A stretch of DNA of 64,000 bases, taken from positions 124,001-188,000 of the forward strand of contig NZ_SNAQ03000005.1 of assembly GCF_004375085.3 (NCBI RefSeq), read 5' to 3'. This DNA is from Lewinella sp. W8. GTDB lineage: Bacteria; Bacteroidota; Bacteroidia; Chitinophagales; Saprospiraceae. Each line of letters opens with the position of its first letter. The first letter of the stretch is position 1. This document shows, in pieces, positions 26,923-35,768 of this stretch. The translations under genes were made by a program, and so were the position numbers. The notes under the pieces were generated by a model, which worked only from the letters and a program-made list of their open reading frames with translations, ran no database searches and was not told the DNA's origin.

Positions 26923-27357
26923 AAGTTTTCTTTTGGCGGCGCTAAGATAGAACGCAGGCTCCACAACCACATAGGATGTTCCGGGGGAATACTTTTTCTG
27001 TTGGAAGGATTTGACGAAAAGCGGAGGATAGAAGAAGACAGAAGTGGGAAGAAGGAACGTTTATCGGAGGCGAGGCAAAGCGAAACGGACGCCCGAACAC
27101 TATTTGCATGAGTTAAGCACGAAATTTTCATCGTCCTTACGTAACGGGAGTTAATCATGAGGGCACGCAGTGCAGGATGCCATGGTCCTCTCGTAATCAG
27201 CCATGGACAAAGTGAATTCCCGGGCGCATTTTTCGGGCCTTACCGGAAGCATTTTCTTTCGGGCGGGGAAAATCCCGGCAGATTTTGCAAAATTGCCGCC
27301 TGATTACCACCAATCTATTTTGTCAGTTCCCCTAACTGGCCCCAACCGAAATTGATC
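26923..27357. other. Intergenic region between metK and tryptophan dioxygenase
   Basis: 435 bp between divergent genes. It should hold both promoters: the metK box, and an imperfect TATTTTG-type box near 27316-27322 for the dioxygenase. A 48-codon frame (27157-27303) has no coding signature. No structured repeat seen. Confidence 0.5.
26942..26949 (-). promoter_or_regulatory. -7 promoter box upstream of metK
   Basis: TATCTTAG (minus), one mismatch from TAnnTTTG, 19 bp before the ATG. Confidence 0.4.
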
Positions 27358-28407
27358 ATGGAGAAAAAAACCGCCCCCGAAGGACTGGGCTACGGAGAAT
27401 ACCTTCACCTGGATAAGCTGCTGAACATTCAGCACATGAAAAGTGAGGAGCTGAAGGCTCCGGCCCACGACGAGATGTTGTTCATCGTCATTCACCAGGC
27501 CTATGAACTGTGGTTCAAGCAGATCATTTACGAGCTCAACAGCGTCACGGAAATCTTCAGCTCCGGCTCTATCGACGATAATTCGGGGGATATGGGGGTG
27601 GCTGTCCACCGGCTGAAGCGCATTGTAGAGATTCTCCGGTTACTCGTGGATCAGGTGACGGTTTTAGAAACGATGACCCCCATCGATTTTCTGGACTTCC
27701 GGGACATGCTCGTCCCGGCCTCCGGCTTTCAGAGTTACCAGTTCCGCTACATTGAAGCGCTACTCGGGCTCAAGATGGAAAATCGACACGCGAAGCATTA
27801 CTACCGGAGTCAGCTGAAGGAAGAACAGATTGATCATCTGGAAAAACTGGAGAGCCAGGAGACCCTGCTGGACCTGGTGGAAACCTGGCTATCGCGCTTT
27901 CCTTTCTTTGACGAAGGCTACTGGAAGGACTACACCCCCATCCATCCCGGCAATACCTTCTGGGAAGACTACCAACAAGCATACGCGGATAGTTTGTCCG
28001 ACCTCGAAGGTCGGACCGCCAAGATGGCGGAGTTCCAGCAGGAGTTTTTGGAGGATGCGGACCAGCCCAAGACCACCATGGTAAACAAGGCCACGCTGTT
28101 CATCATGCTGTACCGGGATTTCCCCCTCCTGCAACAGCCCTTCCTGTTGATCGACACCCTGATTGAAATTGACCAGTTGCTGGCCAGTTGGCGGCACCGC
28201 CACATGACGATGGTGAGAAGAATGATCGGCATGCGGATGGGCACCGGGGGAACTTCCGGCAAGGGCTACCTCCATGGAGCCGCCAACCAAAATTATATCT
28301 TTAACCGCTTTGCGGGCCTGGCGACCTTCCTGATTGAACGGAGAAAACAACCGAGTCTGCCAAAATACCTGAAAGCTCAGTTGAGTTATTTGAACCGGGA
28401 AAGGTAG
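27358..28407 (+). CDS. Tryptophan 2,3-dioxygenase
   Basis: 349 residues. Heme dioxygenase that opens the indole ring to N-formylkynurenine, first step of the kynurenine route of tryptophan breakdown. The N-terminus shows Y-G-E-Y-L-H-L-D-K-L-L and H-D-E-M-L-F-I-V-I-H-Q-A-Y-E-L-W-F-K-Q (the E-L-W-F-K motif), followed by F-R-D-M-L-V-P-A-S-G-F-Q-S-Y-Q-F-R. The C-terminal part has W-R-H-R-H-M-T-M-V-R-R-M-I-G with the proximal heme His, and G-T-G-G-T-S-G. ATG 27358 is used; an in-frame TTG two codons earlier is less likely. The next kynurenine enzymes are not adjacent. Confidence 0.94.
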   Translation: MEKKTAPEGLGYGEYLHLDKLLNIQHMKSEELKAPAHDEMLFIVIHQAYELWFKQIIYELNSVTEIFSSGSIDDNSGDMGVAVHRLKRIVEILRLLVDQVTVLETMTPIDFLDFRDMLVPASGFQSYQFRYIEALLGLKMENRHAKHYYRSQLKEEQIDHLEKLESQETLLDLVETWLSRFPFFDEGYWKDYTPIHPGNTFWEDYQQAYADSLSDLEGRTAKMAEFQQEFLEDADQPKTTMVNKATLFIMLYRDFPLLQQPFLLIDTLIEIDQLLASWRHRHMTMVRRMIGMRMGTGGTSGKGYLHGAANQNYIFNRFAGLATFLIERRKQPSLPKYLKAQLSYLNRER

Positions 28408-28462
28408 GCCTCGGCTCGCTCCACCGAATTCATGGACCCGACTTCGCCCTAGAACTATTGTT

Positions 28463-29662
28463 ATGTCAGACGCTAGCCACATCACCCCGATTGAGGGGGT
28501 CATTCAGGAATACGCCTGGGGAGGGAAAGCCTTTCTCGCCCAGTTGCTCCACCGGGAAAAGTCACCGGAAACGCCCTGGGCGGAATACTGGCTCGGTGCC
28601 CACCCAAAGGGTGCCGCCAAACTCCCGGGCGGCGGGAAGCTATCGGAGTACATTGCGCAAGCCCCGGTAGAAGCTCTCGGTACATCGGTAGCCCGGGCGT
28701 TTGGCAGCCGGCTCCCCTTTTTGCTGAAGGTCCTCGACGTGGACGCGATGCTCTCCATTCAGGTACATCCGACCAAAGCAGCCGCGGAGGAAGGCTTCGC
28801 CCGGGAGGAACAATCGGGTCCGGAGCGTACCGCCCCCAACCGGAATTACCGGGACGACAACCACAAACCCGAACTGGGGGTGGCGCTGACGGATTTTTAC
28901 CTCCTGCACGGCTTCCGCGCCGCGGAGGCCATCCGCGAGAGCCTTGACGGTCATCCCGAGTGGCAAAGTCTCCTGCCGGTCCTGGACAGAGATGGCGTCC
29001 GGGGAGTCTACGAGTACATCATGAAGGCACCGCAGGGGGAGATCAACACCCTCCTGCAACCCACCGTGGATCGCTTGCTATCCGCGAAGCAGGACGACCT
29101 ACTGCACCCCGATTACTGGGCCCGACGGGCCATTGAACAGTACAGCAGGGACGGGAATCACGACCGGGGGATGTTTTCCATTTACTGGTTCAACCTCGTC
29201 CGGCTGCAACCCGGGGAAGGCATCTTTCAGGACGCCGGCATTCCGCACGCCTACCTTCAGGGAGCCTGCGTAGAATTGATGGCCAACAGCGACAACGTCC
29301 TCCGCGGAGGACTGACCCCCAAGCACATTGACGTCCCGGAACTGCTCCGGCATACCATCTGTGACCGGGTGGTTCCGGAGATTCTGGCCCCACGGCCCAC
29401 GGAAGACGGGTGGGAACACTACCCCACCCCGGCACCGGATTTTGCGCTGCTAAGGCGGTCCTTTGGCGAGGAAGTCGTTAGGGTTCCATCAACGGATAAA
29501 CCCTCCATCCTTCTTCTGCTGGACGGGGAACTGGCGGACGAAGACGGGCGGACTCTACTGCATCAGGATCAACGGGCGTTCTTTGTCCCTCCGGGAAACG
29601 GTTTGCACCTGCGCGCCGTCGCCCCCGGCACCCTTTACCGGGCCACCGTTGGTGAAAGTTAA
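28463..29662 (+). CDS. manA: Mannose-6-phosphate isomerase, type I
   Basis: 399 residues. Interconverts fructose-6-P and mannose-6-P, feeding GDP-sugar synthesis. Zinc-binding cupin motifs: L-S-I-Q-V-H-P (about 95), N-H-K-P-E-L in Y-R-D-D-N-H-K-P-E-L-G-V-A-L (about 130-143) and the later P-G-E-G-I-F-Q-D-A-G-I-P-H-A-Y (about 250-264) with R-G-G-L-T-P-K-H. Ordinary length for type I enzymes. Starts 55 bp after the dioxygenase and may share its transcript, though the functions are unrelated. Its 3' end carries the 19-bp GCACCTGCGC motif (29605-29623). Confidence 0.94.
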   Translation: MSDASHITPIEGVIQEYAWGGKAFLAQLLHREKSPETPWAEYWLGAHPKGAAKLPGGGKLSEYIAQAPVEALGTSVARAFGSRLPFLLKVLDVDAMLSIQVHPTKAAAEEGFAREEQSGPERTAPNRNYRDDNHKPELGVALTDFYLLHGFRAAEAIRESLDGHPEWQSLLPVLDRDGVRGVYEYIMKAPQGEINTLLQPTVDRLLSAKQDDLLHPDYWARRAIEQYSRDGNHDRGMFSIYWFNLVRLQPGEGIFQDAGIPHAYLQGACVELMANSDNVLRGGLTPKHIDVPELLRHTICDRVVPEILAPRPTEDGWEHYPTPAPDFALLRRSFGEEVVRVPSTDKPSILLLLDGELADEDGRTLLHQDQRAFFVPPGNGLHLRAVAPGTLYRATVGES

Positions 29663-29683
29663 TTTACCGCACCAATAGATCTG

Positions 29684-30139
29684 CTACTCCGGGCTCTCGT
29701 TTCGCGGCTTCCGTAATTCCCGCATGATTTCATCGATGGGGTAACGGCTGTCCGGGAAGGCCCAGGTTTTACGATCCTTGGTCTGGACCAGCAGTACCCG
29801 GCCACTGGGGCCCAGGCCACTGGTGGTGTAAGACTCCATGCGCACGTTCCCTACGGCGGGGCGCGGATAGGCCTCCCCGTTGAGCACCAGTTCCCGGGGC
29901 GTTAATTCTACTACGGGATACTTGAAGTAGGTCCAGAAAGTGCCCAGGAAGCCCATCAGGGCGAGCAAGGAGAGGAAGTACGCCAACATGGGCATCAGTA
30001 CCCGGCGTCGCGGATCGGGGTGCTTGCTATTGTTTAGCCGGAAGGCCAGCCAGATCAGCAGAAAGAAGGCGGCTCCGAACAGGGCCATCATGCCGTAAAG
30101 GTCGCCCATCTGGGGCGCATATTTCATGCTCGTTTCCAT
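29684..30139 (-). CDS. Small membrane protein of unknown function
   Basis: 151 residues with two transmembrane helices (about 15-35 and 48-70) followed by a soluble C-terminal part with a PH-like beta pattern (V-E-L-T-P-R-E-L-V-L-N-G, then V-L-L-V-Q-T-K-D-R-K-T-W-A-F). The layout resembles small bacterial PH-domain membrane proteins, but I cannot name a family. It lies 2 bp after the TlpA-like gene and is surely co-transcribed with it. A nearby in-frame ATG (codon 5) is an equal start candidate. Confidence 0.65.
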   Translation of the reverse strand: METSMKYAPQMGDLYGMMALFGAAFFLLIWLAFRLNNSKHPDPRRRVLMPMLAYFLSLLALMGFLGTFWTYFKYPVVELTPRELVLNGEAYPRPAVGNVRMESYTTSGLGPSGRVLLVQTKDRKTWAFPDSRYPIDEIMRELRKPRNESPE

Positions 30140-30141
30140 GA

Positions 30142-31581
30142 TTAACGGCCGGCGTCGTTACCGGAGTTTTTTTCCTGCATCTCCACGTAGTTCGTCAAGA
30201 AATCATCCAGCTGCTCGGCGGACAGTCGCTTGGAAATGATCTCCTTGTTCTTGTCCAGTACGAAAATGGAGGGCGTTTGTTCCACGGCGTAGTCGCGGTA
30301 GTAGCGCATGTACTTATCCGAGGTATGCAGCCAGTCGGTGACGCCCTGCTCTTCGACGTACTCCCAGCAGTTGCCGATTTCCTTTTCCTGCTTGACGCAC
30401 ACGGCGAAGATCTCCAGTCCGCGGTCCTTCCACTTTTCGTAGAGGGTCTTCATGTGGGGCGTCGACTTCTTGCAGGCCCCACAATCGTAGCGCCAGAAGT
30501 AGAGGATGGTGAACTCGGAAGTGAGGTCATACAGCTGCACGGGTTCTCCCTGGCGGGTGGTCGCCGTGATGTTGGGTGCTTTTTTGCCGATGAGGAGCGG
30601 ACGGGTCTTATCCGCGTCCTCCTTCATCTTGGCCAGCTGCTCTTCGTCAATCCAGTAGGCGTTGCCGCTCAGGTAGTACTTGTCCACCATGTGGACGTAG
30701 ACTGCATCCATGCCCACGATCTTACTGGCCGCCGCCTTATTCGCAAAGTGCGCCACGTAGTACTTGTAGAGTTCTGACTGAGGATCCATTTTCTCCAGCA
30801 CAAAATCGATGGCCTTGATGACCGTATCCGGGTGCTGAATCTGCAGCTTGTCGACGTAGTAGTTGATCCGCTCGAAGAGGAAGGGGGTGCGCAGCAGGCG
30901 GTCCGTGGACAGGTCGATGTTGTCAAAGTAATGCTGCTGCAGCCAACGCCACTGCTTGACGTTTTTCTCCTCCGGGTTTTCGATCTCCGGAAAATCGGGC
31001 GGTGGCATCGGCAGGTTGGCCTTGACGATGGCCCCGATCATGGAATTAGGATGTTCCTTCACCAGCGCCATTTGTTTCGCCTTAACCTTCTCGTCGAAGG
31101 CTTCCATTTTGGCGATCAGGTCCTGCTTATCCGCTTCGGCCAGGCCTTCCTGCTGGAGTTGTTCCCGAATGGGAGTACTGAGTTTTTGCTGCTCTCCCAG
31201 AAAATCCAGATAAGCGTAAAAACTTGCGTTTTCCTTGCTGCTTTCGGCGGCCACTTTGCCCAAATTATCGGTGCTGGTACTTAGGGTGAACACCTGGTCT
31301 TCGGCGCTGGAGACCAGCATTTGAAAGTAGTTGTTATCTGGTGCCAAAACCACGAGGTAGATGCCTTCGGGCAGTGCGCTGGTGTCGCTCCTGAACACAA
31401 AAGATCCCGCTTCGTTGCGGTACACGGTGTCGACCAGGTACTGCTTGTCCATGAGGTTATTGGCCAGGAAGAGCTGGTCTTCGGTGTAGCCATCAATGTT
31501 CACGGTGATTTCGTAGGCGTCCTGGGCCAAAAGACAACAACCGGCCAGCAGGCAGCACAGGGAGAGTAGCGTCCTAATCAT
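30142..31581 (-). CDS. TlpA/ResA-like thiol-disulfide oxidoreductase with N-terminal extension
   Basis: 479 residues. Signal peptide ending L-L-A-Q-D, an N-terminal beta-domain (about 22-110, DUF4369-like: V-N-I-D-G-Y-T-E-D-Q-L-F-L), a helical middle (about 115-330, DUF5106-like) and a thioredoxin-fold domain from about 335. The redox motif is C-G-A-C in W-R-Y-D-C-G-A-C-K-K-S-T-P, with the cis-Pro in E-Q-T-P-S-I-F-V-L-D. Such proteins reduce or exchange disulfides in the periplasm of Bacteroidota, for instance for cytochrome maturation. Promoter box at 31602-31609. Confidence 0.88.
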   Translation of the reverse strand: MIRTLLSLCCLLAGCCLLAQDAYEITVNIDGYTEDQLFLANNLMDKQYLVDTVYRNEAGSFVFRSDTSALPEGIYLVVLAPDNNYFQMLVSSAEDQVFTLSTSTDNLGKVAAESSKENASFYAYLDFLGEQQKLSTPIREQLQQEGLAEADKQDLIAKMEAFDEKVKAKQMALVKEHPNSMIGAIVKANLPMPPPDFPEIENPEEKNVKQWRWLQQHYFDNIDLSTDRLLRTPFLFERINYYVDKLQIQHPDTVIKAIDFVLEKMDPQSELYKYYVAHFANKAAASKIVGMDAVYVHMVDKYYLSGNAYWIDEEQLAKMKEDADKTRPLLIGKKAPNITATTRQGEPVQLYDLTSEFTILYFWRYDCGACKKSTPHMKTLYEKWKDRGLEIFAVCVKQEKEIGNCWEYVEEQGVTDWLHTSDKYMRYYRDYAVEQTPSIFVLDKNKEIISKRLSAEQLDDFLTNYVEMQEKNSGNDAGR

Positions 31582-31601
31582 TAAGTTCAGTTTACGTTGC
31601 G

Positions 31602-31609
31602 CAAAGATA
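31602..31609 (-). promoter_or_regulatory. -7 promoter box upstream of the TlpA-like gene
   Basis: TATCTTTG (minus), exact TAnnTTTG, 20 bp before the ATG at 31581. Confidence 0.5.
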
Positions 31610-31772
31610 ACGCGTCAGGGTCCCGAAGTATTGAAACAAATCGTTAACGGCGGGTCGCCGGTCCGGGTTATGGGTCAAAAAACCGCCAAATCACCGAACA
31701 ATCACCCGTCATATCATGCTAAAGCAGTAGATACCAAAAAGAACATAAACCGCTAATAAACAATACTTAAGC

Positions 31773-32249
31773 ATGAAAACCTTCACTTCATTTCGAGGAA
31801 TCACCCCCAGTAGTTTACGCACCCGTTACGTCGACAGCATTTTCGACGATCAGCGCCGCCGTCTCTTCGGTGACCATACCATCGATGGCAGTTATGAATT
31901 GAGCATTCCCGGGGCCAACGTGACTACCCTGGACGAGAAAGATAATGGCGGTTACCTGATTGAAATCGCTGCTCCCGGATACGAAAAATCTGATTTTGAC
32001 ATCAGTGTGTTCGCCGACACCCTGACCATCCAGGGAGAGATTGCCAACGACCGCCGGCGCAGCAACGATAGCTTTTCCCGTCGGGAATACAACTACCAGT
32101 CCTTTAGCCGGAGCTTTACGCTGCCGGAAAGTGCTGACGAAGAAAACATCTCTGCGGACTATCGCAACGGGATCCTCGCGATTACCGTACCCACCCTTAA
32201 GCCCGTGGAAGAAACCGAAACGCCCCGCCGCATTATGGTCGGGAGCTAA
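31773..32249 (+). CDS. Hsp20/alpha-crystallin small heat shock protein
   Basis: 158 residues. Residues 45-145 are an alpha-crystallin domain: G-G-Y-L-I-E-I-A-A-P-G-Y-E-K-S-D-F-D-I, F-S-R-S-F-T-L-P-E-S-A-D, and the A-D-Y-R-N-G-I-L-A-I-T-V-P signature. The C-terminal tail is short and lacks a clear I-x-I motif, which usually helps oligomer assembly. ATP-independent holdase for unfolded proteins. Upstream DNA is AT-rich; no heat-shock element such as CIRCE was recognised. Intrinsic terminator follows. Confidence 0.93.
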   Translation: MKTFTSFRGITPSSLRTRYVDSIFDDQRRRLFGDHTIDGSYELSIPGANVTTLDEKDNGGYLIEIAAPGYEKSDFDISVFADTLTIQGEIANDRRRSNDSFSRREYNYQSFSRSFTLPESADEENISADYRNGILAITVPTLKPVEETETPRRIMVGS

Positions 32250-32272
32250 TGATTAACCCCACATGACCAATG

Positions 32273-32304
32273 GCCGCCTACTCTCCGGAGTGGCGGCTTT
32301 TTTT
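32273..32304 (+). terminator. Intrinsic terminator after hsp20
   Basis: GC-rich stem (GCCGCC near 32273 with GGCGGC ending 32297, one bulge) and a run of seven T's. Overlaps the tail of the convergent aroB gene (ends 32303). Confidence 0.75.
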
Positions 32305-33370
32305 ATGCCAGCCCGTTGTAGAACGCGACACTCTCCAGAATCAACTCCGGCTCGGCGGTGGCGTTGGGGATGCCGTGGCCGATGCGTTCCAGCAGGGTAA
32401 AATTGATCCGGCTGTCTTCGTTCTTTTTGTCCTGCTTCATCAGGCCGATCAGTTGGTCGTGAGCGGAGGTGGGTACCGGCTGATGACCGTAAACCTTCAG
32501 GAGGTACTGCGTTACCGCAGCGAGTTCCGCTTCGCTCAGGCTGGCCAACCGATGACTCAGCCAGGTTTCCATGATCATGCCCGCCGCGATCGCTTCCCCG
32601 TGCAGCAGGCGCTGCTCCGTCTCCAGCCAGTAGCTTTCGATGGCGTGACCGATGGTGTGGCCAAAGTTGAGCAACTTCCGCCGGCCGCGCTCGTGGGGGT
32701 CCTCCTCCACAATCTGCCGCTTGACGTCTACGCTGTGAGCGATGATGGGCGCCCAGTCGGTGGTGGATAAATCCTCCAACGCCACCAAGGATTCCCAGTG
32801 CGCCGCGTCGTGGATCAGCGCGTGCTTGACGATTTCCGCGTAGCCGGAGCGGACCTCCCGATCGGACAGCGTGGTCAAAAAGGCGGGATCAATCCAGACG
32901 GCTTCCGGATTGCGGAAGACGCCGATGCTATTCTTGACGTTGAAGAAATCGATACCCAGCTTTCCGCCCACGGAGGCGTCTACCTGACTGAGCAAGGTGG
33001 TGGGAATCTGCACGAAATCAATCCCCCGTTTAAAGGTGCTGGCCACGAAGCCCCCCATGTCCCCCATGACGCCGCCCCCGAGGTTGAGCACACACCAGCG
33101 GCGACCGACGCCCGCCCGGAACATTTCTTCCCAGAGGTACTGGCAGGTGCCCAGGTGTTTGTGCCGCTCGCCGGCGGCCACTTCGATGATGGCCAGCTGG
33201 GGGTGATCCAGCCAGGGCTGGAGTCGGGGCAGGCAGTGCTTACGGGTGTTTTCGTCCACCAGGACGACCCATCCCGCATAATTTTTCTTGCGCAACCACC
33301 TAAAGTGATCGGCTCCAACGGTAGCAATTTCAATGGCGTACTCCTCACCCACCGGTAGCGTCATGGTCAT
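32303..33370 (-). CDS. aroB: 3-dehydroquinate synthase
   Basis: 355 residues. Second step of the shikimate route (DAHP to 3-dehydroquinate), NAD and metal dependent. Motifs: G-G-G-V-M-G-D-M-G-G-F-V-A-S-T-F-K-R-G (about 96-114), Q-I-P-T-T-L-L-S-Q-V-D-A-S-V-G-G-K (about 119-135), G-Y-A-E-I-V-K-H-A-L and the metal ligands H in N-F-G-H-T-I-G-H-A. A second ATG two codons downstream is possible. A TACCTTCG box lies 13 bp upstream. Tail-to-tail with hsp20. Confidence 0.95.
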   Translation of the reverse strand: MTMTLPVGEEYAIEIATVGADHFRWLRKKNYAGWVVLVDENTRKHCLPRLQPWLDHPQLAIIEVAAGERHKHLGTCQYLWEEMFRAGVGRRWCVLNLGGGVMGDMGGFVASTFKRGIDFVQIPTTLLSQVDASVGGKLGIDFFNVKNSIGVFRNPEAVWIDPAFLTTLSDREVRSGYAEIVKHALIHDAAHWESLVALEDLSTTDWAPIIAHSVDVKRQIVEEDPHERGRRKLLNFGHTIGHAIESYWLETEQRLLHGEAIAAGMIMETWLSHRLASLSEAELAAVTQYLLKVYGHQPVPTSAHDQLIGLMKQDKKNEDSRINFTLLERIGHGIPNATAEPELILESVAFYNGLA

Positions 33371-33383
33371 TCATTTGGTGGCA

Positions 33384-33391
33384 CGAAGGTA
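33384..33391 (-). promoter_or_regulatory. -7 promoter box upstream of aroB
   Basis: TACCTTCG (minus), one mismatch from TAnnTTTG, 13 bp before the ATG. Confidence 0.4.
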
Positions 33392-33440
33392 GCATTCCCG
33401 CACCAGGATCGCCTCCGACCATTGCATTTGATTTTCCCGA

Positions 33441-34166
33441 TTATCGGATGGCAAAGTCGACGTGGTAGTGGTCATCGTGGAGGTTATTGACCAGATCCGG
33501 CAGGGCCTGGGCAAAGTAGACGCCCCGGGCCCGCAGCCGCTTTCCTGGCTCGGTGGCGAAGAAATCGTCCTTGAGTTCGATTTTCAGGATCACCTTTTTC
33601 AGGTAGAGTCCGGCCTTGCGGGCTTCGTCGTCCAGGGCCAGCAGGTGGTGCCCCATGGCCGTAAAATCAAGGTTGGTGGAGGGCAACAGTGACGACCGTC
33701 CGGCGTCGTCGAAGCCCAGCGCGTAGTGCCAGACGCCCAGACGATCGAGCCAGTAGCTTGGCTTACCGTGACGGATTTTGGGCACCATAAAATCCACACT
33801 CAGGCCATTGCGGTGGGTACGGTGCGGCCACATCCGGCCGCCTTCGTGGCGACTGCATTCCATGACGCGCCAGTAGCGGTCCGGAAAATCTTCGGCGAGC
33901 CGGGCGTAGGCGCCGGTCACGGCGGCGTGTACCCGGGCGTCCACGTAGGCGCGGTCGAGGAGGTAGTAGCTGACGGGGCTGAAGTACTTGAAGTTGTCTC
34001 CCCGATACGGGAGGAGCCAGGCGTTGGAGAGGTGGCCGTTGGCCACGGTGCCGCTCACCGCGCTGGGACCTTCGTTATGGTGGGTAAGCTCCGGAAAGGC
34101 AAGCACCAGCAGGATCACGGACACAATTCCGAGCAGGCACCACCGTTTCTTTCCTTTCCACTTCAT
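33441..34166 (-). CDS. Penicillin-insensitive murein endopeptidase-like (M74/LAS-type) protein
   Basis: 241 residues. One N-terminal membrane anchor/signal (about 8-25). The active-site pattern of LAS metallopeptidases is seen: S-R-H-E-G-G-R-M-W-P-H-R-T-H-R-N-G-L-S-V-D-F near residue 105-130 (H and D ligands) and N-L-H-D-D-H-Y-H-V-D-F near the C-terminus (H-x-H). MepA-type enzymes cut D-Ala-mDAP cross-links in peptidoglycan. Length is shorter than E. coli MepA. Zinc ligands look intact. It precedes aroB on the same strand by about 70 bp. Confidence 0.8.
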   Translation of the reverse strand: MKWKGKKRWCLLGIVSVILLVLAFPELTHHNEGPSAVSGTVANGHLSNAWLLPYRGDNFKYFSPVSYYLLDRAYVDARVHAAVTGAYARLAEDFPDRYWRVMECSRHEGGRMWPHRTHRNGLSVDFMVPKIRHGKPSYWLDRLGVWHYALGFDDAGRSSLLPSTNLDFTAMGHHLLALDDEARKAGLYLKKVILKIELKDDFFATEPGKRLRARGVYFAQALPDLVNNLHDDHYHVDFAIR

Positions 34167-34195
34167 ATGGGCTAAGGACGCCAGTGGACAAAGAC

Positions 34196-34774
34196 TTATT
34201 GTTGCTCCCAGACGGAAAGTCCGAAGTGCCGGATGATCTCTTCCGCCACGTCTTCGGGCGACCGATGCGTATTATCGATCTTCAGGATGTTGCGCTCGGG
34301 GAACTCTCCGGGCAGGGTGTTCAGGCGATAGTTTTCGTCGTCGTAGCGCAGTACCCGTTCTGATGCTTCGAGTTTACGTTTGGAGGGTTTCTCGGCCAGG
34401 CGGTCCGGGTGCCGGTTGCGGGTCAGGCGGACGGACTGGTCGGCGAACAGTTCCACGTAGTGGACCCGGGCACCGGCGTCGGTAAAGTACTTCACGATCT
34501 TGTCCACGTAGGCTTCATCGTCGGCCATATCCACGGCCCAGACGAAGGTAAAGATGAAGCCCTTCAGGTCGCTTTTGGCCGCAATTTCGAACATCCCGAA
34601 GCGGATCAGGCGGTTGAGGGCCTTAAAGGATTCGGTGCCCAACTCGAAGTATTGCTCGGCAAAATCGCGGGAGACGTGGTTGTGAAACAACTTGTAGTCC
34701 AGGCGCTCGGCCAGCACTTTACCGACGGTCATTTTTCCGACGGCGGAGGGGCCAAAAATGAAGATAAAATCCAT
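34196..34774 (-). CDS. P-loop NTPase / small-molecule kinase-like protein
   Basis: 192 residues. The N-terminus has a P-loop G-P-S-A-V-G-K-M (residues 8-15), unusual in having Met where S/T normally follows GK, with T one residue later. A lid-like region (R-L-T-R-N-R-H-P-D-R-L-A-E-K) and the overall length resemble shikimate/adenylate-kinase-type enzymes annotated only as AAA or kinase-like. The substrate is unknown. Its start faces the double dyad at 34869-34931, about 95 bp away, and it could be controlled from there. Confidence 0.7.
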   Translation of the reverse strand: MDFIFIFGPSAVGKMTVGKVLAERLDYKLFHNHVSRDFAEQYFELGTESFKALNRLIRFGMFEIAAKSDLKGFIFTFVWAVDMADDEAYVDKIVKYFTDAGARVHYVELFADQSVRLTRNRHPDRLAEKPSKRKLEASERVLRYDDENYRLNTLPGEFPERNILKIDNTHRSPEDVAEEIIRHFGLSVWEQQ

Positions 34775-34868
34775 GCGCGAACGTTAAAGTATGGTCGGTC
34801 AGCGGCGGGTATGCATCCAAGTGACCGGGAAAATCATCTATTGTCGGCGGGGTGGGTAGCTGGAAGTT

Positions 34869-34931
34869 TGTCGTACTTCTACATATTTACGACGCGACTG
34901 CAAAAATGTCGTACTTCTACATATTTACGAC
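34869..34931. promoter_or_regulatory. Double 25-bp direct repeat with internal dyad (candidate operator pair)
   Basis: Two identical 25-bp copies (34869-34893 and 34907-34931), start-to-start distance 38 bp. Each contains GTCGTA-N12-TACGAC, a perfect 6-bp dyad. It lies in the 276-bp gap between the divergent kinase-like gene and the lipoprotein gene at 35051. Identical paired dyads in a divergent promoter region are typical of repressor or activator sites; the protein is unknown. Confidence 0.6.
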
Positions 34932-35050
34932 AAATTTGGCACGGCGTGCAGGATGCCAGGTTGCCGGGTATGGCAAGGGACCTCCGAGTCGTACGGCCTA
35001 CCTCCGGGTACTATCCACCTCTTCACGTTAACATCATAAAGCACAACAAA

Positions 35051-35764
35051 ATGTCCAAAACCCTCCTCTTTTTTCTTCCCGTGCTTTTGCTTTGCAGCTG
35101 CGGGACCTACCGCAGCGTCCCCCCAACAACGGCCCAGGCCCAGGAATACCGCGCGCCCGATCCCACGCCCCTGACCAGTTCGTTGTTCACCAGCAACCAG
35201 AGCACCATCTCGGAAGAAGACATCCAGCGCATCCTCGACGGGACGGTCGAGCTCCCGGAGAAACTTCGCGTGGCCGTCCTGAATTTGGACAGTTACCGCA
35301 GCCGGAACGACTACTACTTCGGAAGCTATTTCTTCCGATCCCTGCAGGCCCAACACTTCAAGGCTTTTTCCGATCAACTCGGCACCAGCGGACGCGCCCA
35401 ATCGGTCAATCTCCTCCCCCAGCTCCTCGTCCCCGCCGACCGGAACATCTTCTCCCTCCGGGAAAGCGCCGTGCGGATGCAGGCCGACGTCCTGCTGGTC
35501 TTCACGGTCGGTAGCGACCTCTATTCGGAATTCAAGCTTTTCAAACGCGATGACCTCAAGGCCTACGCTACCGCCGAGGCCCTGCTGCTGGACGTGCGCA
35601 CCGGCATCATCGTTTTCGCCCAGACGGTCAGCACCGAAGCCACCGGGCAAAGGGAAGAAAGCGACACCGGCAACAACGACGTCGCTCGCCGCGTGCAGGC
35701 GGAAGCCTCCGCCATGGCCATCGAGGAATTGGCCCGGCAATTGTCGGCGTTTTTGAAGGGTTGA
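35051..35764 (+). CDS. Lipoprotein of unknown function (CsgG-like layout)
   Basis: 237 residues. Signal peptide with lipobox L-L-C-S-C (Cys17) and a short polar linker. The core starts K-L-R-V-A-V-L-N-L-D-S-Y and continues with Q-A-D-V-L-L-V-F-T-V-G-S-D, A-E-A-L-L-L-D-V-R-T-G-I-I-V-F-A and E-E-L-A-R-Q-L; this beta-alpha pattern resembles the CsgG/ABA-like (TolB-N-like) outer-membrane lipoproteins that recruit peptidoglycan or secretion partners. The resemblance is by pattern only. ATG 35051 starts the signal peptide; a longer in-frame extension crosses the operator region and is rejected. Confidence 0.7.
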   Translation: MSKTLLFFLPVLLLCSCGTYRSVPPTTAQAQEYRAPDPTPLTSSLFTSNQSTISEEDIQRILDGTVELPEKLRVAVLNLDSYRSRNDYYFGSYFFRSLQAQHFKAFSDQLGTSGRAQSVNLLPQLLVPADRNIFSLRESAVRMQADVLLVFTVGSDLYSEFKLFKRDDLKAYATAEALLLDVRTGIIVFAQTVSTEATGQREESDTGNNDVARRVQAEASAMAIEELARQLSAFLKG

Positions 35765-35768
35765 GGTG

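Noticed and set aside
26923-26945. SAM riboswitch before metK
   Set aside because: The promoter box leaves only about 20 nt of leader, too short for any SAM riboswitch class.
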